From the NCBI RefSeq assembly GCF_006149045.1, contig NZ_VBSN01000027.1, positions 434,001-498,000 of the forward strand: a stretch of 64,000 bases of DNA, given 5' to 3'. The translations under genes were made by a program, and so were the position numbers. This stretch comes from Dyadobacter flavalbus. Lineage in GTDB: Bacteria > Bacteroidota > Bacteroidia > Cytophagales > Spirosomataceae. Below are positions 52,857-63,027 of the stretch, in pieces; position 1 is the stretch's first letter; each line of letters opens with the position of its first letter. The notes beneath the pieces were generated by a model. The model was not told the DNA's origin and searched no databases. It saw only the letters and a list, made by a program, of their open reading frames with translations.

Positions 52857-53852
52857 CTAATACCACTTTTTCATCAGCCCCGTCATGTAAAGGTCATAGC
52901 CCCCTTTGCCGCCCGGCCTGTCTGACGAGAAAATCATCAGATGATAATTGAAGTTATCCATTACTGGTAAAATGGGCCGGTATTCATTGTGGGGAGTATT
53001 GATCCGTTTTCCAGCATTCACAGGCGTGCCCCACTTTCCGTTTTGAAAAGTGGCATAATAAATGTCCTGACCACCTTCGCCGCCGGGCCTGTCCGACACA
53101 AAAACCATTGTTCCGTCATAAAAGGAAGGACACTTATCATCGTACGGACTCGACAACTCTTCCACTTTACGCAGTTTATAGGTTTTGGGATGAAGAAGGC
53201 TTTCAGGTGTGACCTGCTCACTTTCTGTTCTTAGAATGCTGAGCTCGTAAATGTCGAAGTTGCCGTCGCGGTTTGAGCTGAAATATATTTTATCTCCGAG
53301 ATAGGAAAAACTGGGATAACCATCATCCTTGGAAGAATTCAGAATGTCAAAATCATAAGGTCCTTCGATGCCTTTACTGCTGTTCCGCATGTATTTGATC
53401 TGCATGTCACCTTTGGAATCGTCGGCATAAAACAGAAAAAAATTTTTTTCCGTTGTAATACCCTGAATATCCCGGTCAAAAAGCAAAGTCTTGGGTCCAT
53501 ATACGTTGAAATTGCCGTTCGCGCGGTTGATCATGCCTTCCAGGCCACCGTAGTCGGCAAACAGCGTGCCCTGCCATCCGCCAGACTTGTACATCTCTAT
53601 GCCCAGTTGTTTGTCATATGTAAATACCGCTTTAAGATGGACAAGGTTAAAAACGTCTTTCCTGTCTCTTTTGGAAGAAAATGTCAGATACGTGTATCCG
53701 GATTTGTTATAATGCAAGTCTGAATTGTAATCATCAGACTCCGAATTGAACTCGTTCAGACTGACTACTTCTTCCAGAAAGTCACCGTCTTTTTTGCTCA
53801 CAATTGGCCAGCAGCTCTGAAGCGCCAGCGCCATAACTATCAATTTCTTCAT
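52857..53852 (-). CDS. PD40 (TolB-like) beta-propeller lipoprotein
   Basis: A 331-residue lipoprotein (MKKLIVMALALQSC). The mature part has several PD40/WD40-like units: YTYLTFSSKRDRKDVFNLV, GDKIYFSSNRDGNFDIYEL, GTMVFVSDRPGGEGGQDIYY and LMIFSSDRPGGKGGYDLYMT. These S-(N/D)-R-x-G-x-x-D-(I/L)-Y motifs are typical of OmpA/PD40 surface proteins of Bacteroidota. No OmpA domain is attached. The function is probably binding at the cell envelope. Confidence 0.85.
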   Translation of the reverse strand: MKKLIVMALALQSCWPIVSKKDGDFLEEVVSLNEFNSESDDYNSDLHYNKSGYTYLTFSSKRDRKDVFNLVHLKAVFTYDKQLGIEMYKSGGWQGTLFADYGGLEGMINRANGNFNVYGPKTLLFDRDIQGITTEKNFFLFYADDSKGDMQIKYMRNSSKGIEGPYDFDILNSSKDDGYPSFSYLGDKIYFSSNRDGNFDIYELSILRTESEQVTPESLLHPKTYKLRKVEELSSPYDDKCPSFYDGTMVFVSDRPGGEGGQDIYYATFQNGKWGTPVNAGKRINTPHNEYRPILPVMDNFNYHLMIFSSDRPGGKGGYDLYMTGLMKKWY

Positions 53853-54391
53853 TTCAGATCGTTTCTTTTGCAGAAGACTCCTGAATTGGTTGTTTGGTTG
53901 TTTTTAGAAAGGTCACTTCCGCCTATTTTCCGATATTAGTCAATGCGCATATTTTATAGTTTAACATTAATTACGACTGTAAAATGTAATCTATAATAGT
54001 GATATATTCTTAGGTAAATGACGTGAATTAATTTTAACGCACACCATTTATTTTACCGTTTAATAAGTTTTTATAGTCTATTTCATTTACCCTGTAAATG
54101 CTTGCTCAGAGATAAGTAATTATGTATTTCGTAACTCTTTACTTACTTGTATTTACTTGACACTTTAACAAATTTTTATGCAGAATCGCTCACTTCATTA
54201 CTACTCCCGATTTTCACTTTCTTTTTATGTACTAGCTTGATATCAAAGACCTAATTGGAGTTGAGCGACTGAGCATAAATAAAGCTTACAATTTCCCAAA
54301 CAATCATTTTTTTGAATTTAGACCTATATTGTTTACAGCTAATAAATTTCCCTGTAATTGATTTTGTCGTTAACTAAAACAGTTTAAGCAT
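53853..54391. other. AT-rich intergenic region
   Basis: About 540 bases, strongly AT-rich, between divergent genes. No gene or RNA is recognised; it must hold the promoters of both neighbours. Confidence 0.5.
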
Positions 54392-56554
54392 ATGAAGAAA
54401 TTTTTACAAACCGTAATTGTCTTTGCACTTTCAATAAGTGCAGTATTTTCTCAGACTTGTAATGTAAATAGTTTAAAGACCCAAGCTGACATTGATAATT
54501 TTCATGTCACATATCCGGGCTGCAAGGTTATAAATGGCGATCTGAATATCATTTCCAGCAGTATTAAAAATCTGAACGGGCTGCTTGATATTACGAAAGT
54601 TGTTGGATCAATCAGAATCAATGACAATTCAGAACTGACAAGCATCGCTGGCCTAACCTCATTGGAACAAATAGACGGTGAAATCAATATTGAGAATAAT
54701 GACAAACTGCCGTCTCTGCACGGACTTGAAAATCTCACCCGTCCCATGGGAAATGTTCGGGTTGTTTACAACGAAACGCTTACCAGCATTTCAGCTCTTA
54801 GTGGCCTGTCAACAATTCCGGGCTTTTTGTCAGTTGGTCAAAACGTATCTTTGACCAGCCTGACCGGATTAGAGAACCTAACCAGGATCGAAGGAGCTGT
54901 TTCAATTGCTGGAAATACCAAACTTGTTGATTTAAAAGGAATTGGTAACCTTACCTTTGTTGGTAGCTTTTTTTACCTCGGGTTTAATTATTCTCTTAAA
55001 AATCTCATTGGACTTGATAAACTGAAAAGTGTAGGCGAACGGCTCGAAATTACAGGCAATAATTCCATCACCAGCCTGTCAGGAATAAATCAACTTGAAA
55101 CCGTAAGTGTAATTATTGCCACTTACAATCCAATGCTTACAGATTGTGCAATCCAGAATGTATGCAGCAGGATAAAAACTTACAATGTAAGTGTACACGA
55201 CAATGCACCAGGCTGTAATTCAACTGAAGAAATATCCTATAACTGCTCCTTGCCGACAGCTCCGGTCCGGATCAATGCAGGCGGAGGCACTTTTACTACT
55301 GCTACAAAAAAGGTGTTCAGCGCAGATCAGTACTACTCAGGCATTGACCGTATCAGTGCCGCTGTAAGCGGTGACATTCTCAACACATCCAATGACCCGC
55401 TTTACCAGACAGCACGCTGTTCGCCTGCTTTCAGCTACAACATCCCGGTTGCGAACGGCGAAGTAAGCGTATACCTGCACTTTGCCGAGACTTACTATGG
55501 CGCTCCGGGCAAGAAAGGCGGAGCAGGCAGCAGGCAGTTTCATGTCAACATGGAAGGCGTTCGCAAACTGACCAATTATGATATTTTTGCCAAAGCTGGA
55601 GGTGCCATGCGTGCTACGGCAGAAACTTTTACAGTTAATGTAACAGACGGTATGCTCAACATTGATTTTCTTACCGGAGCAGCAGATCTTCCAAGAGTCT
55701 CAGCCATTGAAGTGATTAGGACAGGCCTCACTTTGCAACCCAATGCGGATGCCTACATCCGCGACGGCATTTACAACAATACCAATTACGGCTCTGAAAG
55801 TAATCTGGACATCAAGAATATAGCCGGTGAACTTTCGCCAAAACGCTCATCGTACCTCCGCTTTCAACTGCCGGCAAATACGGGTATAACTTCTGCCAAA
55901 TTGCGTGTTTATGGCCATAATCATGAAAATTCAAAGGATATTTCTATCCATGCGTACGGAGTAGATGACGATAGCTGGACAGAATATGGTATTGTCAGAA
56001 GCAATGCTCCGGTGGTATCAACGCTTTCGCTGGGCTATGTTGCTGTCAACAGCGTTTACAAATATTATGAAATAGATGTCAGCAGCTATGTAAAAGCACA
56101 GCAGCAGGCGGGTGATGCACAAGTAAGTTTTCTTTTGGCCGACCCGAACAACCGCAATACAAGGATTGTTTTTAACAGTAAGGAAAACGGCTCTTTTCCG
56201 CCTCAGCTGATCGTTCAGACTACATTGCCCGTTGCAAACAGCAATACAAGGTTAAACCAGGAAATAGTGACCGTACAATCGGAAATGCAGGACAGCCAGG
56301 AATCCACTGTTTATCCAAACCCGGTAAAAAAACAGTTTACGGTTGGGATTTCCATGAAGCATGCCGGCCGGATTTCCCTGGAACTGATTAACGAGTCCGG
56401 AAAAGGATATGTGATCCCGGTCGCTGACAATATCCGGGCAGGTGAAAAAACCGATGTGGACATTTCCGGTTTTTCCCTGAATACAGGCATTTATCTTTTG
56501 AAAATAAATTCGGATGCCGCTGCGGAAGTTGTTAAAGTGCTGGTGACGGAGTAG
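54392..56554 (+). CDS. Multi-domain surface protein: LRR-like, malectin, DNRLRE and T9SS tail
   Basis: A 720-residue secreted protein. Signal: MKKFLQTVIVFALSISAVFS. Residues 25-290 are leucine-rich receptor-L-like repeats (NLNGLLDITKVVGSIRINDN, SLTGLENLTRIEGAVSIAGN). Residues 290-435 are a malectin domain (RINAGGGTFTTATKKVFSAD, EVSVYLHFAETYYG, SAIEVIRTG). Residues 440-610 are a DNRLRE (CBM96-type) domain (ADAYIRDGIYNNTNYGSESN, SYLRFQLP). The tail (STVYPNPVKKQFTVGI to TGIYLLKINSDAAAEVVKVL) is a T9SS sorting domain. It is likely a carbohydrate-binding adhesin. Confidence 0.88.
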   Translation: MKKFLQTVIVFALSISAVFSQTCNVNSLKTQADIDNFHVTYPGCKVINGDLNIISSSIKNLNGLLDITKVVGSIRINDNSELTSIAGLTSLEQIDGEINIENNDKLPSLHGLENLTRPMGNVRVVYNETLTSISALSGLSTIPGFLSVGQNVSLTSLTGLENLTRIEGAVSIAGNTKLVDLKGIGNLTFVGSFFYLGFNYSLKNLIGLDKLKSVGERLEITGNNSITSLSGINQLETVSVIIATYNPMLTDCAIQNVCSRIKTYNVSVHDNAPGCNSTEEISYNCSLPTAPVRINAGGGTFTTATKKVFSADQYYSGIDRISAAVSGDILNTSNDPLYQTARCSPAFSYNIPVANGEVSVYLHFAETYYGAPGKKGGAGSRQFHVNMEGVRKLTNYDIFAKAGGAMRATAETFTVNVTDGMLNIDFLTGAADLPRVSAIEVIRTGLTLQPNADAYIRDGIYNNTNYGSESNLDIKNIAGELSPKRSSYLRFQLPANTGITSAKLRVYGHNHENSKDISIHAYGVDDDSWTEYGIVRSNAPVVSTLSLGYVAVNSVYKYYEIDVSSYVKAQQQAGDAQVSFLLADPNNRNTRIVFNSKENGSFPPQLIVQTTLPVANSNTRLNQEIVTVQSEMQDSQESTVYPNPVKKQFTVGISMKHAGRISLELINESGKGYVIPVADNIRAGEKTDVDISGFSLNTGIYLLKINSDAAAEVVKVLVTE

Positions 56555-56606
56555 GTCTGAAAAAAGGAGGAAGGGAGAAGGGGATAAGAGTTGAATGTGA
56601 TATGAA

Positions 56607-56650
56607 CAAGAAAGCCGCCATAGGTAAATGATGCGCGGCTTTCTTGTTTA
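56607..56650 (+). terminator. Intrinsic terminator
   Basis: CAAGAAAGCCGC / GCGGCTTTCTTG, a 12-bp perfect stem followed by a T-rich stretch, ends the surface-protein transcript. The remaining gap to 57015 shows no gene. Confidence 0.85.
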
Positions 56651-57015
56651 TTTAATAAGGCAGGTTACAGATGACACTATTTGACTAAAATGAAACAGGG
56701 AAAAGGTTCCATACAGGTTGTTGCGTCATGTTTTGCTGTTTGTTTCATTGTACTGGTTATCATTAACAGGCAACCACAATTTACCGGGCCGGTGCTGACG
56801 ACATCCGGATTGGTCTTGTACTGATGTCCAATATTTTGTTTTATACCAATATATACTGATAGGTCCGGACAAAGCTATTTTGATATACCTGAACGAAGAT
56901 CAGGCTCGGCTCATTAAGTTCAGATTTACAAAAATCTTCCCCAAATTCAAGTATAATTCAGGCCATCACGTATTATTATCCGTTAAACATCTGTACAATT
57001 AAAATTTTGGATTAA

Positions 57016-57537
57016 ATGCAACTTAATGGAATTAAAACCCTGATGATCGGGTGCGGCGTGTTGTTAAGCGGTTTGGCTTTTTCTCAATCAAATTTCAGAA
57101 GTTCACAAATCGGTATGGGAGTGGTTGTTTCAGATATGGAACGCTCGCTGGATTTCTATGTGAATGGGATTGGAATGGTCCAAACCGGTAAGTTTACGAT
57201 TAATGGCGAGTTTGGGAAAAGGGGCGGCTTGACCGGCGGAGATTCTGTTCAGGTCCAAATCCTGAAATTGGAAAACAGCCCGCAGGCCAGTGACTGGAAG
57301 CTGATGAGTTTTGGTAAGAAAGCGGCACATTCCAAGCCTAAATTTATCCAGGACGATACGGGAGTGCAGTACATTACCATTCAGGTGAAGTCATTAAAAG
57401 GAATTATTCAAAGACTGAAAGAGCGAAAGGTTACATTCCTGGGCAGTTCGCCAACGCCATTGAACAAAGATGCACATTTCTTGCTGGTACAGGATCCGGA
57501 TGGCACTTTTGTTGAGCTGATTGGATCACTCGAATAA
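57016..57537 (+). CDS. Secreted VOC (glyoxalase-like) protein
   Basis: A 173-residue protein with an N-terminal signal (LMIGCGVLLSGLAFSQ) and one vicinal-oxygen-chelate domain: IGMGVVVSDMERSLDFYVNG at the start, VQVQILKLENS, then YITIQVKSLKGIIQRLKERK and LLVQDPDGTFVELIG at the end. The terminal Glu ligand is present; the first-strand ligand is not a clear His. Export to the periplasm is uncommon for this fold. Substrate unknown. Confidence 0.82.
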   Translation: MQLNGIKTLMIGCGVLLSGLAFSQSNFRSSQIGMGVVVSDMERSLDFYVNGIGMVQTGKFTINGEFGKRGGLTGGDSVQVQILKLENSPQASDWKLMSFGKKAAHSKPKFIQDDTGVQYITIQVKSLKGIIQRLKERKVTFLGSSPTPLNKDAHFLLVQDPDGTFVELIGSLE

Positions 57538-57574
57538 TGAATGGGCCTGTTTGTCCAATAACGATTGTATATTC

Positions 57575-57960
57575 TGCTTTTTAGGCCAGAATACTCCGTT
57601 ACGAGCACTTTGGTAACTTCCCAAAGCTCTTTGAGCTGGACTTTCAGGAAATATATATCCGCTGGCAACTTGTCGGGTAAGCCTACTTTCAGTCTGAATG
57701 AGTCGGCTTCGGTCTCAGGACGCTGCAACTGGCTGCCTGTCATGTTTGTCAGCTTCAAATCCGCTTCCCTGCATCCTGACAAATTCAGTCACATCCATTT
57801 CTGCATACGCCCATTCACCCCGCATACGTGCAGGCGACCTTTGCATAGTCCTCATCATATTGTGGGCATTGGCACAGGTAAGTCCCGTTTGGGTCCATGC
57901 ATCATTCAATACGCCCCGAGCGGTGACCACGTATGCAAGCGGTGATTCATGATTGTGTCC
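57575..57960 (-). pseudogene. Remnant of a T9SS-tailed surface protein
   Basis: On the minus strand, ADLKLTNMTGSQLQRPETEA then RLKVGLPDKLPADIYFLKVQ and EVTKVLVTE is a T9SS sorting domain; upstream, in another frame, SPLAYVVTARGVLNDAWTQT then GLTCANAHNMMRTMQRSPAR looks coding. The two are frame-shifted, no signal or start is found, and the normal stop is lost. It is the 3' end of a decayed gene. The rest of the gap to 58262 has nothing visible. Confidence 0.65.
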
Positions 57961-58262
57961 AAAGACGCCTCTTTATGAGCTGATATCAAGAAGCTATGCG
58001 ATATCGAAGTTAGAATTTCTCAGCCGGGCAGCCTGCCGTAAACAAGAAGAATGCAAAGACGTTCAATACCTATCCGGACATGCTCAATGCCAAAATTTGC
58101 CTATGTACCTCATGTCAGATATTTACCGCTAAATAAGTTTAAAATTAATTGTTGTGAACTGTAAGTATTATTTTATATTGGCTGTCTTTAGTAGCCCTTT
58201 GTAGCTTGCATTCTTGAAATCTCAAAGGAGTAAAGAGTTCATGTACAATTCAAACTAAACTT

Positions 58263-58688
58263 ATGTCAGTTTCAGGACCAATATTAATAGTAGAAGACGA
58301 TAAAGACGATCAGTTTATTACCTTGGAAGCTTTGAGAGAGTTGGGAGTTAGTAACCAGGTACTTTTTTTTGAAAACGGGCCGCAGGTAATTCAGTATTTT
58401 AGCTCAACTACCGAACAAGCTTTCCTGATTCTTTGTGATGTGAATTTACCATTAATGAACGGCATAGAGCTCAGAGATTACATTGACAGTTCTCCCGAAC
58501 TGAAGAAGAAAGCCATACCATTTGTTTATTTTACAACATCCGGAAGCGCAGGAATGGTTAATGAGGCATATAAAGGTTCAATACAGGGTTATTTCCAAAA
58601 GCCTCAGAACTACGGTGAGCTGAAAGGCCGGTTATCTTCCATAATCGAATACTGGAAATCCTGTTTGCATCCCAATACTTTCCGATAG
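58263..58688 (+). CDS. Single-domain response regulator
   Basis: A 141-residue stand-alone receiver. Acidic pocket in ILIVEDDKDDQFITLEAL (E-D-D), phosphoacceptor Asp in FLILCDVNLPLMNG, Thr in FVYFTTSGSAG and Lys in GYFQKPQNYGEL are all present, so it can be phosphorylated. It lacks an output domain and belongs to the Rcp1-like group that often pairs with hybrid or phytochrome-type kinases encoded elsewhere. No kinase gene adjoins. Confidence 0.9.
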   Translation: MSVSGPILIVEDDKDDQFITLEALRELGVSNQVLFFENGPQVIQYFSSTTEQAFLILCDVNLPLMNGIELRDYIDSSPELKKKAIPFVYFTTSGSAGMVNEAYKGSIQGYFQKPQNYGELKGRLSSIIEYWKSCLHPNTFR

Positions 58689-59153
58689 TATCTTCATAAG
58701 TAAAGTATCCGGCGTAATGCTGTAATTTCAAAACCGGCAAAGCCAGCCGTTGATACACAGCGGCCATTTCCGTTTTATATAAAATATTTTAGCATTTCAG
58801 ATCTCTTCACCGGAAAATGCATACGCTACTTTCTAGAAAATAAAAATAATGTTAAAAGGCAAAACGGGCATGATGTAGCAGAAAAGGTGCCGCGTTGAAC
58901 AGATAACACTTTATGCCGTATACGGAAAATGGCCCGGATTTGGATTGGGGAATATTTATGAGACTGGGCTTCAAAAACGGTTAAAAACCAAAATCAATGC
59001 GGTAAATTTTTGCGGATCAAGGCTGGCATTCGGTAACTTATACTGAATGCCAGCGTTTTGAATATTTTGAATCCGCAGTATTTTTATGATTGCGGGCAAA
59101 ATTGAAAGCCAGCCCTTGAAGTGACATCTTTACTTAGAGCAAGGGATGAAATG
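58689..59153. other. Gap with a hairpin
   Basis: About 465 bases without a gene. GCTGGCATTC / GAATGCCAGC (59022-59054) is a perfect 10-bp stem with a 13-base loop followed by GTTTTG, a possible terminator for either converging transcript. Confidence 0.55.
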
Positions 59154-60791
59154 CTACTTTGCAAGCTGCAGATCTGCTATACTTTTGATCCGGTTACGTT
59201 CCAGAAATGCATCAATCGTTTCAAAATGCTCGATTACACGTTTGTCTTTAAATTCGAAGACTTTCTGGGACAAGCCTTGTAAAAAATCACGATCGTGAGA
59301 AACCAGCACCAGCGTTCCGTCAAAGTTTCTGAGTGCTTCTTTCAAAACATCCTTGGATTTTAAATCCAGGTGGTTTGTAGGCTCATCCAGAATCAGCAGG
59401 TTTACGGGTTCCAGAAGCAACTTCACCATGGCAAGACGCGTTTTTTCTCCACCCGACAATACACTTACTTTCTTGTCGATATCTTCGCCCTGAAACATAA
59501 AGGCTCCCAGAATATTTTTAATCTGGGTTCTTACATCTCCTTCTGCGACTTCGTCTACCGTCTGAAAAATGGTCAGATTGGGATCCAGTAACGATGCCTG
59601 ATTTTGCGCAAAATAGCCAACCTTTACATTGTGTCCAAGCTGACAGGTTCCATCCACATCGATCTGGCCCATGATGGCCTTGATCATCGTAGATTTTCCT
59701 TCACCATTCCGGCCTACAAACGACACCTTTTCGCCTCTTGAAATGGTCATGCTGGCATTTTTGAACACAACATGATCACCGTACGATTTTGACACATCTT
59801 TCACAGTAACCGGATAGTCGCCGGACCGTGGCGAAGGTGGAAAACGAAGCTTCAGAGCTGAATTGTCGACTTCATCAATTTCAATAATTTCCAGTTTTTC
59901 CAGCATGCGTTCGCGGGAAGAAACCTGATTGGTTTTGGAATATGTGCCGCGGAAGCGTTCGATGAATTGCAGGTTATCAGCGATCATTTTCTGCTGTTCC
60001 TGATATGCCTTGATCTGATGAGCCCTGCGCTCCTCGCGCAATACCAGATAATGTGAATAGTTGGCTTTATAGTCAAAAATCCGCCCCATAGTCACTTCAA
60101 TCGTACGGTTGGTAATATTGTCGATGAAAGCGCGGTCATGAGAAATGACCATTACTGCATTTGACTTATTTATCAGAAAATCTTCCAGCCACATCACGGA
60201 TTCAATGTCGATATGGTTTGTAGGCTCATCCAGCAAAATAAGGTCCGGCTTTTGCAACAGTATTTTGGCAAGCTCAATGCGCATACGCCATCCTCCGCTG
60301 AATTCGCTGGTTTGCCGCTGAAAATCTTCCGGCCTGAATCCCAGTCCCTTCAGGGCTTTTTCGACCTCCGCGTCATAATTGACTTCTTCCAGCTGGTAAT
60401 ATTTTTCACCCAGTTCAGTAACCTGTTCGATGATCGCCATGTATTCATCGCTTTCGTAATCTGTGCGGGTTTCGAGTTCAAGATTCAGTTTTTCCATTGC
60501 GTTACGCATTTCAAAAACCTGCCTGAATGCTTTGGCCGCTTCCTCAAAAACAGTGCAGTTGTCTTCGGTAAGTAAATGCTGCGGCAAATAGGCGATTACT
60601 GCATCTTTGGGTGCACGTACATGGCCACGATTGGCTTTTTGTTCACCAGCAATAATCTTCATCATGGTGGATTTTCCCGCTCCGTTCTTACCCATCAGGG
60701 CAATTTTATCAGTCGGATTAATCACGAAGGAAACTTCACTAAAAAGGGCAGAACCGCTAAATTCAACGGCCAAATTTTCAACTGTAATCAT
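59154..60791 (-). CDS. ABC-F family ribosome-associated ATPase
   Basis: A 545-residue protein with two ABC ATPase domains and no membrane part. Walker A: GKNGAGKSTMMK and GRNGEGKSTMIK. Signatures: TSEFSGGWRMRIELA and VSVLSGGEKTRLAMV. Walker B: LILLDEPTNHIDIE and LLILDEPTNHLDLK. The linker between them (about 235-310) is charged and helical (RAHQIKAYQEQQKMIADNLQ), the P-site tRNA-interaction motif of ABC-F proteins. It acts on the ribosome in translation; it could be YbiT-like or an antibiotic-protection relative. A TACCTTTG -7 box lies just upstream. Confidence 0.93.
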   Translation of the reverse strand: MITVENLAVEFSGSALFSEVSFVINPTDKIALMGKNGAGKSTMMKIIAGEQKANRGHVRAPKDAVIAYLPQHLLTEDNCTVFEEAAKAFRQVFEMRNAMEKLNLELETRTDYESDEYMAIIEQVTELGEKYYQLEEVNYDAEVEKALKGLGFRPEDFQRQTSEFSGGWRMRIELAKILLQKPDLILLDEPTNHIDIESVMWLEDFLINKSNAVMVISHDRAFIDNITNRTIEVTMGRIFDYKANYSHYLVLREERRAHQIKAYQEQQKMIADNLQFIERFRGTYSKTNQVSSRERMLEKLEIIEIDEVDNSALKLRFPPSPRSGDYPVTVKDVSKSYGDHVVFKNASMTISRGEKVSFVGRNGEGKSTMIKAIMGQIDVDGTCQLGHNVKVGYFAQNQASLLDPNLTIFQTVDEVAEGDVRTQIKNILGAFMFQGEDIDKKVSVLSGGEKTRLAMVKLLLEPVNLLILDEPTNHLDLKSKDVLKEALRNFDGTLVLVSHDRDFLQGLSQKVFEFKDKRVIEHFETIDAFLERNRIKSIADLQLAK

Positions 60792-60811
60792 CTTCTCATT
60801 TTTTGAAGCCG

Positions 60812-60819
60812 CAAAGGTA
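60812..60819 (-). promoter_or_regulatory. -7 box of the ABC-F gene
   Basis: TACCTTTG on the minus strand fits TAnnTTTG, 20 bases before the ABC-F start, implying a very short leader. Confidence 0.55.
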
Positions 60820-60939
60820 CGATGATACGGTTGAAAGAAACGAAAAAAGTCATTGAACCAATTGTTAATTAGCAGCGTATCCAGGTCAGGACACTACGTT
60901 CTACTTAATCATTTTACAAGCAGATAATCAACTAAAAAT

Positions 60940-61188
60940 ATGGACTTACGTACGACATTATCAGTAAATGAGAGCTTTATGGAAATGCTGTCCGATTGCA
61001 AAAACCGCGGAGCCAAAGCAGAGATGATTCTGGACATCAACGGACTGGAACGGGCTGAGGGAATAATCCAGCAAATTTTTTCAGATGATCCAAACCCCTA
61101 CATTGAACTTCAAGATGGTAAAAAGATTGCAGAAAAAACAATCATTGCCCTCAATGGCATTTTCAGGCCTGAATATTCCGGATGCTGA
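60940..61188 (+). CDS. Small protein of unknown function
   Basis: An 82-residue soluble protein starting MDLRTTLSVNESFMEMLSDC. ILDINGLERAEGIIQQIFSD followed by NPYIELQDGKKIAEKTIIAL suggests an alpha/beta fold with a strand, a helix and a strand; NGLERAEG and ELQDGKKI give it the look of a small regulatory or binding domain. No family is recognised. It is divergent from the ABC-F gene and followed by the hairpin repeat array. Confidence 0.65.
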   Translation: MDLRTTLSVNESFMEMLSDCKNRGAKAEMILDINGLERAEGIIQQIFSDDPNPYIELQDGKKIAEKTIIALNGIFRPEYSGC

Positions 61189-61262
61189 TTCGTGTGCATT
61201 TAAATCAGAAATTTGAAGTTAGCAAGACGGCAAAATCCAATGTAATATTATTCAATAATTGA

Positions 61263-61985
61263 CCTTTATGTTATAAACAGGGAGCCGCTCTGCGGCTTTT
61301 GCTGCATGAAAGTTCTTGTCGAGATGCATTTTTGAACAGAAATACTTCTAAGAAGCAGATAATAAAAAAGCTCCAGAGCTAACTGTTTATAGCAGAAAAG
61401 CATTCAGCAAAGGATTATGCGGCTCCGGAGGAGCCTTCTTATGATCGGCAAACAGGCGGCCCCGCCGGGGCCTAACCATGACAATGCTTGATTTGTGGCT
61501 ATAAACAGGGAGCCGCTCTGCGGCTTTTGCTGTATACAAGTTCTTGCCAAATAGCACTTTTGAGCAGAAATATATTCGAGAAGCAGGCAGAAAAAAGCTC
61601 CGGAGGAGCTAACTGTTTATAGCAGAAAAGCATTCAGCAAAGGATTATGCGGCTCCGGAGGAGCCTTCTGGTAATCAGTAATGAGGCGTCCCCCGCTGGG
61701 GCCTAACCATGACAATGCTTGATTTGTGGCTATTAACAGGGAGCCGCTCTGCGGCTATTGCTGTATGCAAGTTCTTGCCAATAGCACTTTTGAGCAAAAA
61801 TATATTCGAGAAGCAGGCAGAAAAAGCTCCGGAGGAGCTAACTGTTTATAGCAAAAAAGCATTCAGCAAAGGATTATGCGGCTCCGGAGGAGCCTTCTGG
61901 TAATCAGTAATGAGGTGGCCCCGCTGGGGCCGATATTATTCAATGATTGATCTTTATGGCTATAAACAGGGAGCCGCTCTGCGGC
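61263..61985. repeat. Tandem array of 230-bp GC-rich hairpin repeats (three units plus a partial one)
   Basis: Units begin at about 61273, 61501, 61732 and 61962 (228-231 bp apart). Each contains, in order, ATAAACAGGGAGCCGCTCTG with stem AGCCGC-TCT-GCGGCT; AGCTCC-GGA-GGAGCT; CTGTTTATAGC (the complement of GCTATAAACAG at the unit start); GGCTCC-GGA-GGAGCC; and GGCCCC-GC(C/T)-GGGGCC. The outer arms can close a hairpin of about 130 bases. ORFs inside are by-products. The array fills most of the 61189-62177 gap. Confidence 0.85.
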
Positions 61986-62177
61986 TATCGATGTTCGGGA
62001 ATACAGTCAGATTGCACGTTGGCGTTAACAAGTGTGAAGTTCCGGAATACGTAAACAGACAGCAGATTAAAATACCCTGATTGATCCATTCATTAGTATA
62101 AAGTAGTCCTGATATCTCTTCTCAAGGTATTTGTCGGAAGTTACTTGCATTGCAATGTTACTCTTTTACAAACAGGT

Positions 62178-63023
62178 ATGAAAAGGACGATTAAAATTAC
62201 TTTACGGGTTTTACTATGCATCATCCTCTTTGCAGGAGCAACAACAGCAATATTCCTTTATAAAATCAAGAATGGTTTTCCTGTGTCGTATGAAACAGAA
62301 AAGCCAGCAATAAATTTTCCGCCCAACCAACCGGCTATCCTGATTTTTTCCAAAACAACCGGCTTTCGTCATGCAGAATCGATTAAAGCGTCATTGCCGG
62401 TTTTTTCTGAAATAGCACGAGAAAATAACTGGTTTATTTATCAGACGGAAGAAGGCGGCATTTTTAATCCTGAGCAATTGAAACGTTTCAAGGTTGTTGT
62501 TTTCAATAATTCTACCGGCAGAGTTCTTAACGATGAACAACAAGAATTTTTGAGCCAGTATGTAGAATCAGGCGGTACTTTACTGGGCATACATGGAGCA
62601 GGAGATGATTCCCATCACTGGCCGTGGTATGAAACTCATTTACTCGGTACAAGATTTTCACATCATCCGCTCAATCCGCAATTCCAGAAAACTGCAGTGC
62701 ATGTAGCGCTTGATGTCGATTCAACATTGACCCGTAATTTGCCTGCCGTCTGGACCAATGAAGATGAATGGTATGTTTTCTTCAGCCAGCCCGAAGGCAT
62801 GCGGATCGTATCTTACATCAACGGAAATAAAATCATTCCCAATGGCAATTTGCTCTGGATCAGAGATAAAAATTTTGGTATGGGGCAAAATCATCCGGTT
62901 GCCTGGTATCGAAACGTCGGTAAAGGCAAAACTTTTTATACTTCCATGGGTCATAGTAAAGAAGTCTGGCAAAATAAAAATTTCGTCCAAATGATCGAAA
63001 ATGCCATCATCTGGTCCGAGTAA
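62178..63023 (+). CDS. ThuA-domain protein (trehalose-utilisation-like)
   Basis: A protein of 281 residues from ATG 62178, with a membrane anchor or signal (TLRVLLCIILFAGATTAIFL). The rest is a ThuA-like class I glutamine amidotransferase fold: AILIFSKTTGFRHAESIKAS, FKVVVFNNSTGRVLNDEQQE, then YVESGGTLLGIHGAGDDSHH and NHPVAWYRNVGKGKTFYTSM followed by GHSKEVW. ThuA proteins of Bacteroidota usually act on or near sugars; the enzymatic activity is not settled. It is flanked on both sides by hairpin repeats and lies near a CE15-like esterase gene. Confidence 0.88.
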   Translation: MKRTIKITLRVLLCIILFAGATTAIFLYKIKNGFPVSYETEKPAINFPPNQPAILIFSKTTGFRHAESIKASLPVFSEIARENNWFIYQTEEGGIFNPEQLKRFKVVVFNNSTGRVLNDEQQEFLSQYVESGGTLLGIHGAGDDSHHWPWYETHLLGTRFSHHPLNPQFQKTAVHVALDVDSTLTRNLPAVWTNEDEWYVFFSQPEGMRIVSYINGNKIIPNGNLLWIRDKNFGMGQNHPVAWYRNVGKGKTFYTSMGHSKEVWQNKNFVQMIENAIIWSE

Positions 63024-63027
63024 CAGG

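Noticed and set aside
61709..61903. 64-codon ORF in the repeat array
   Set aside because: Its sequence is made of the repeat unit and recurs with it; not a gene.
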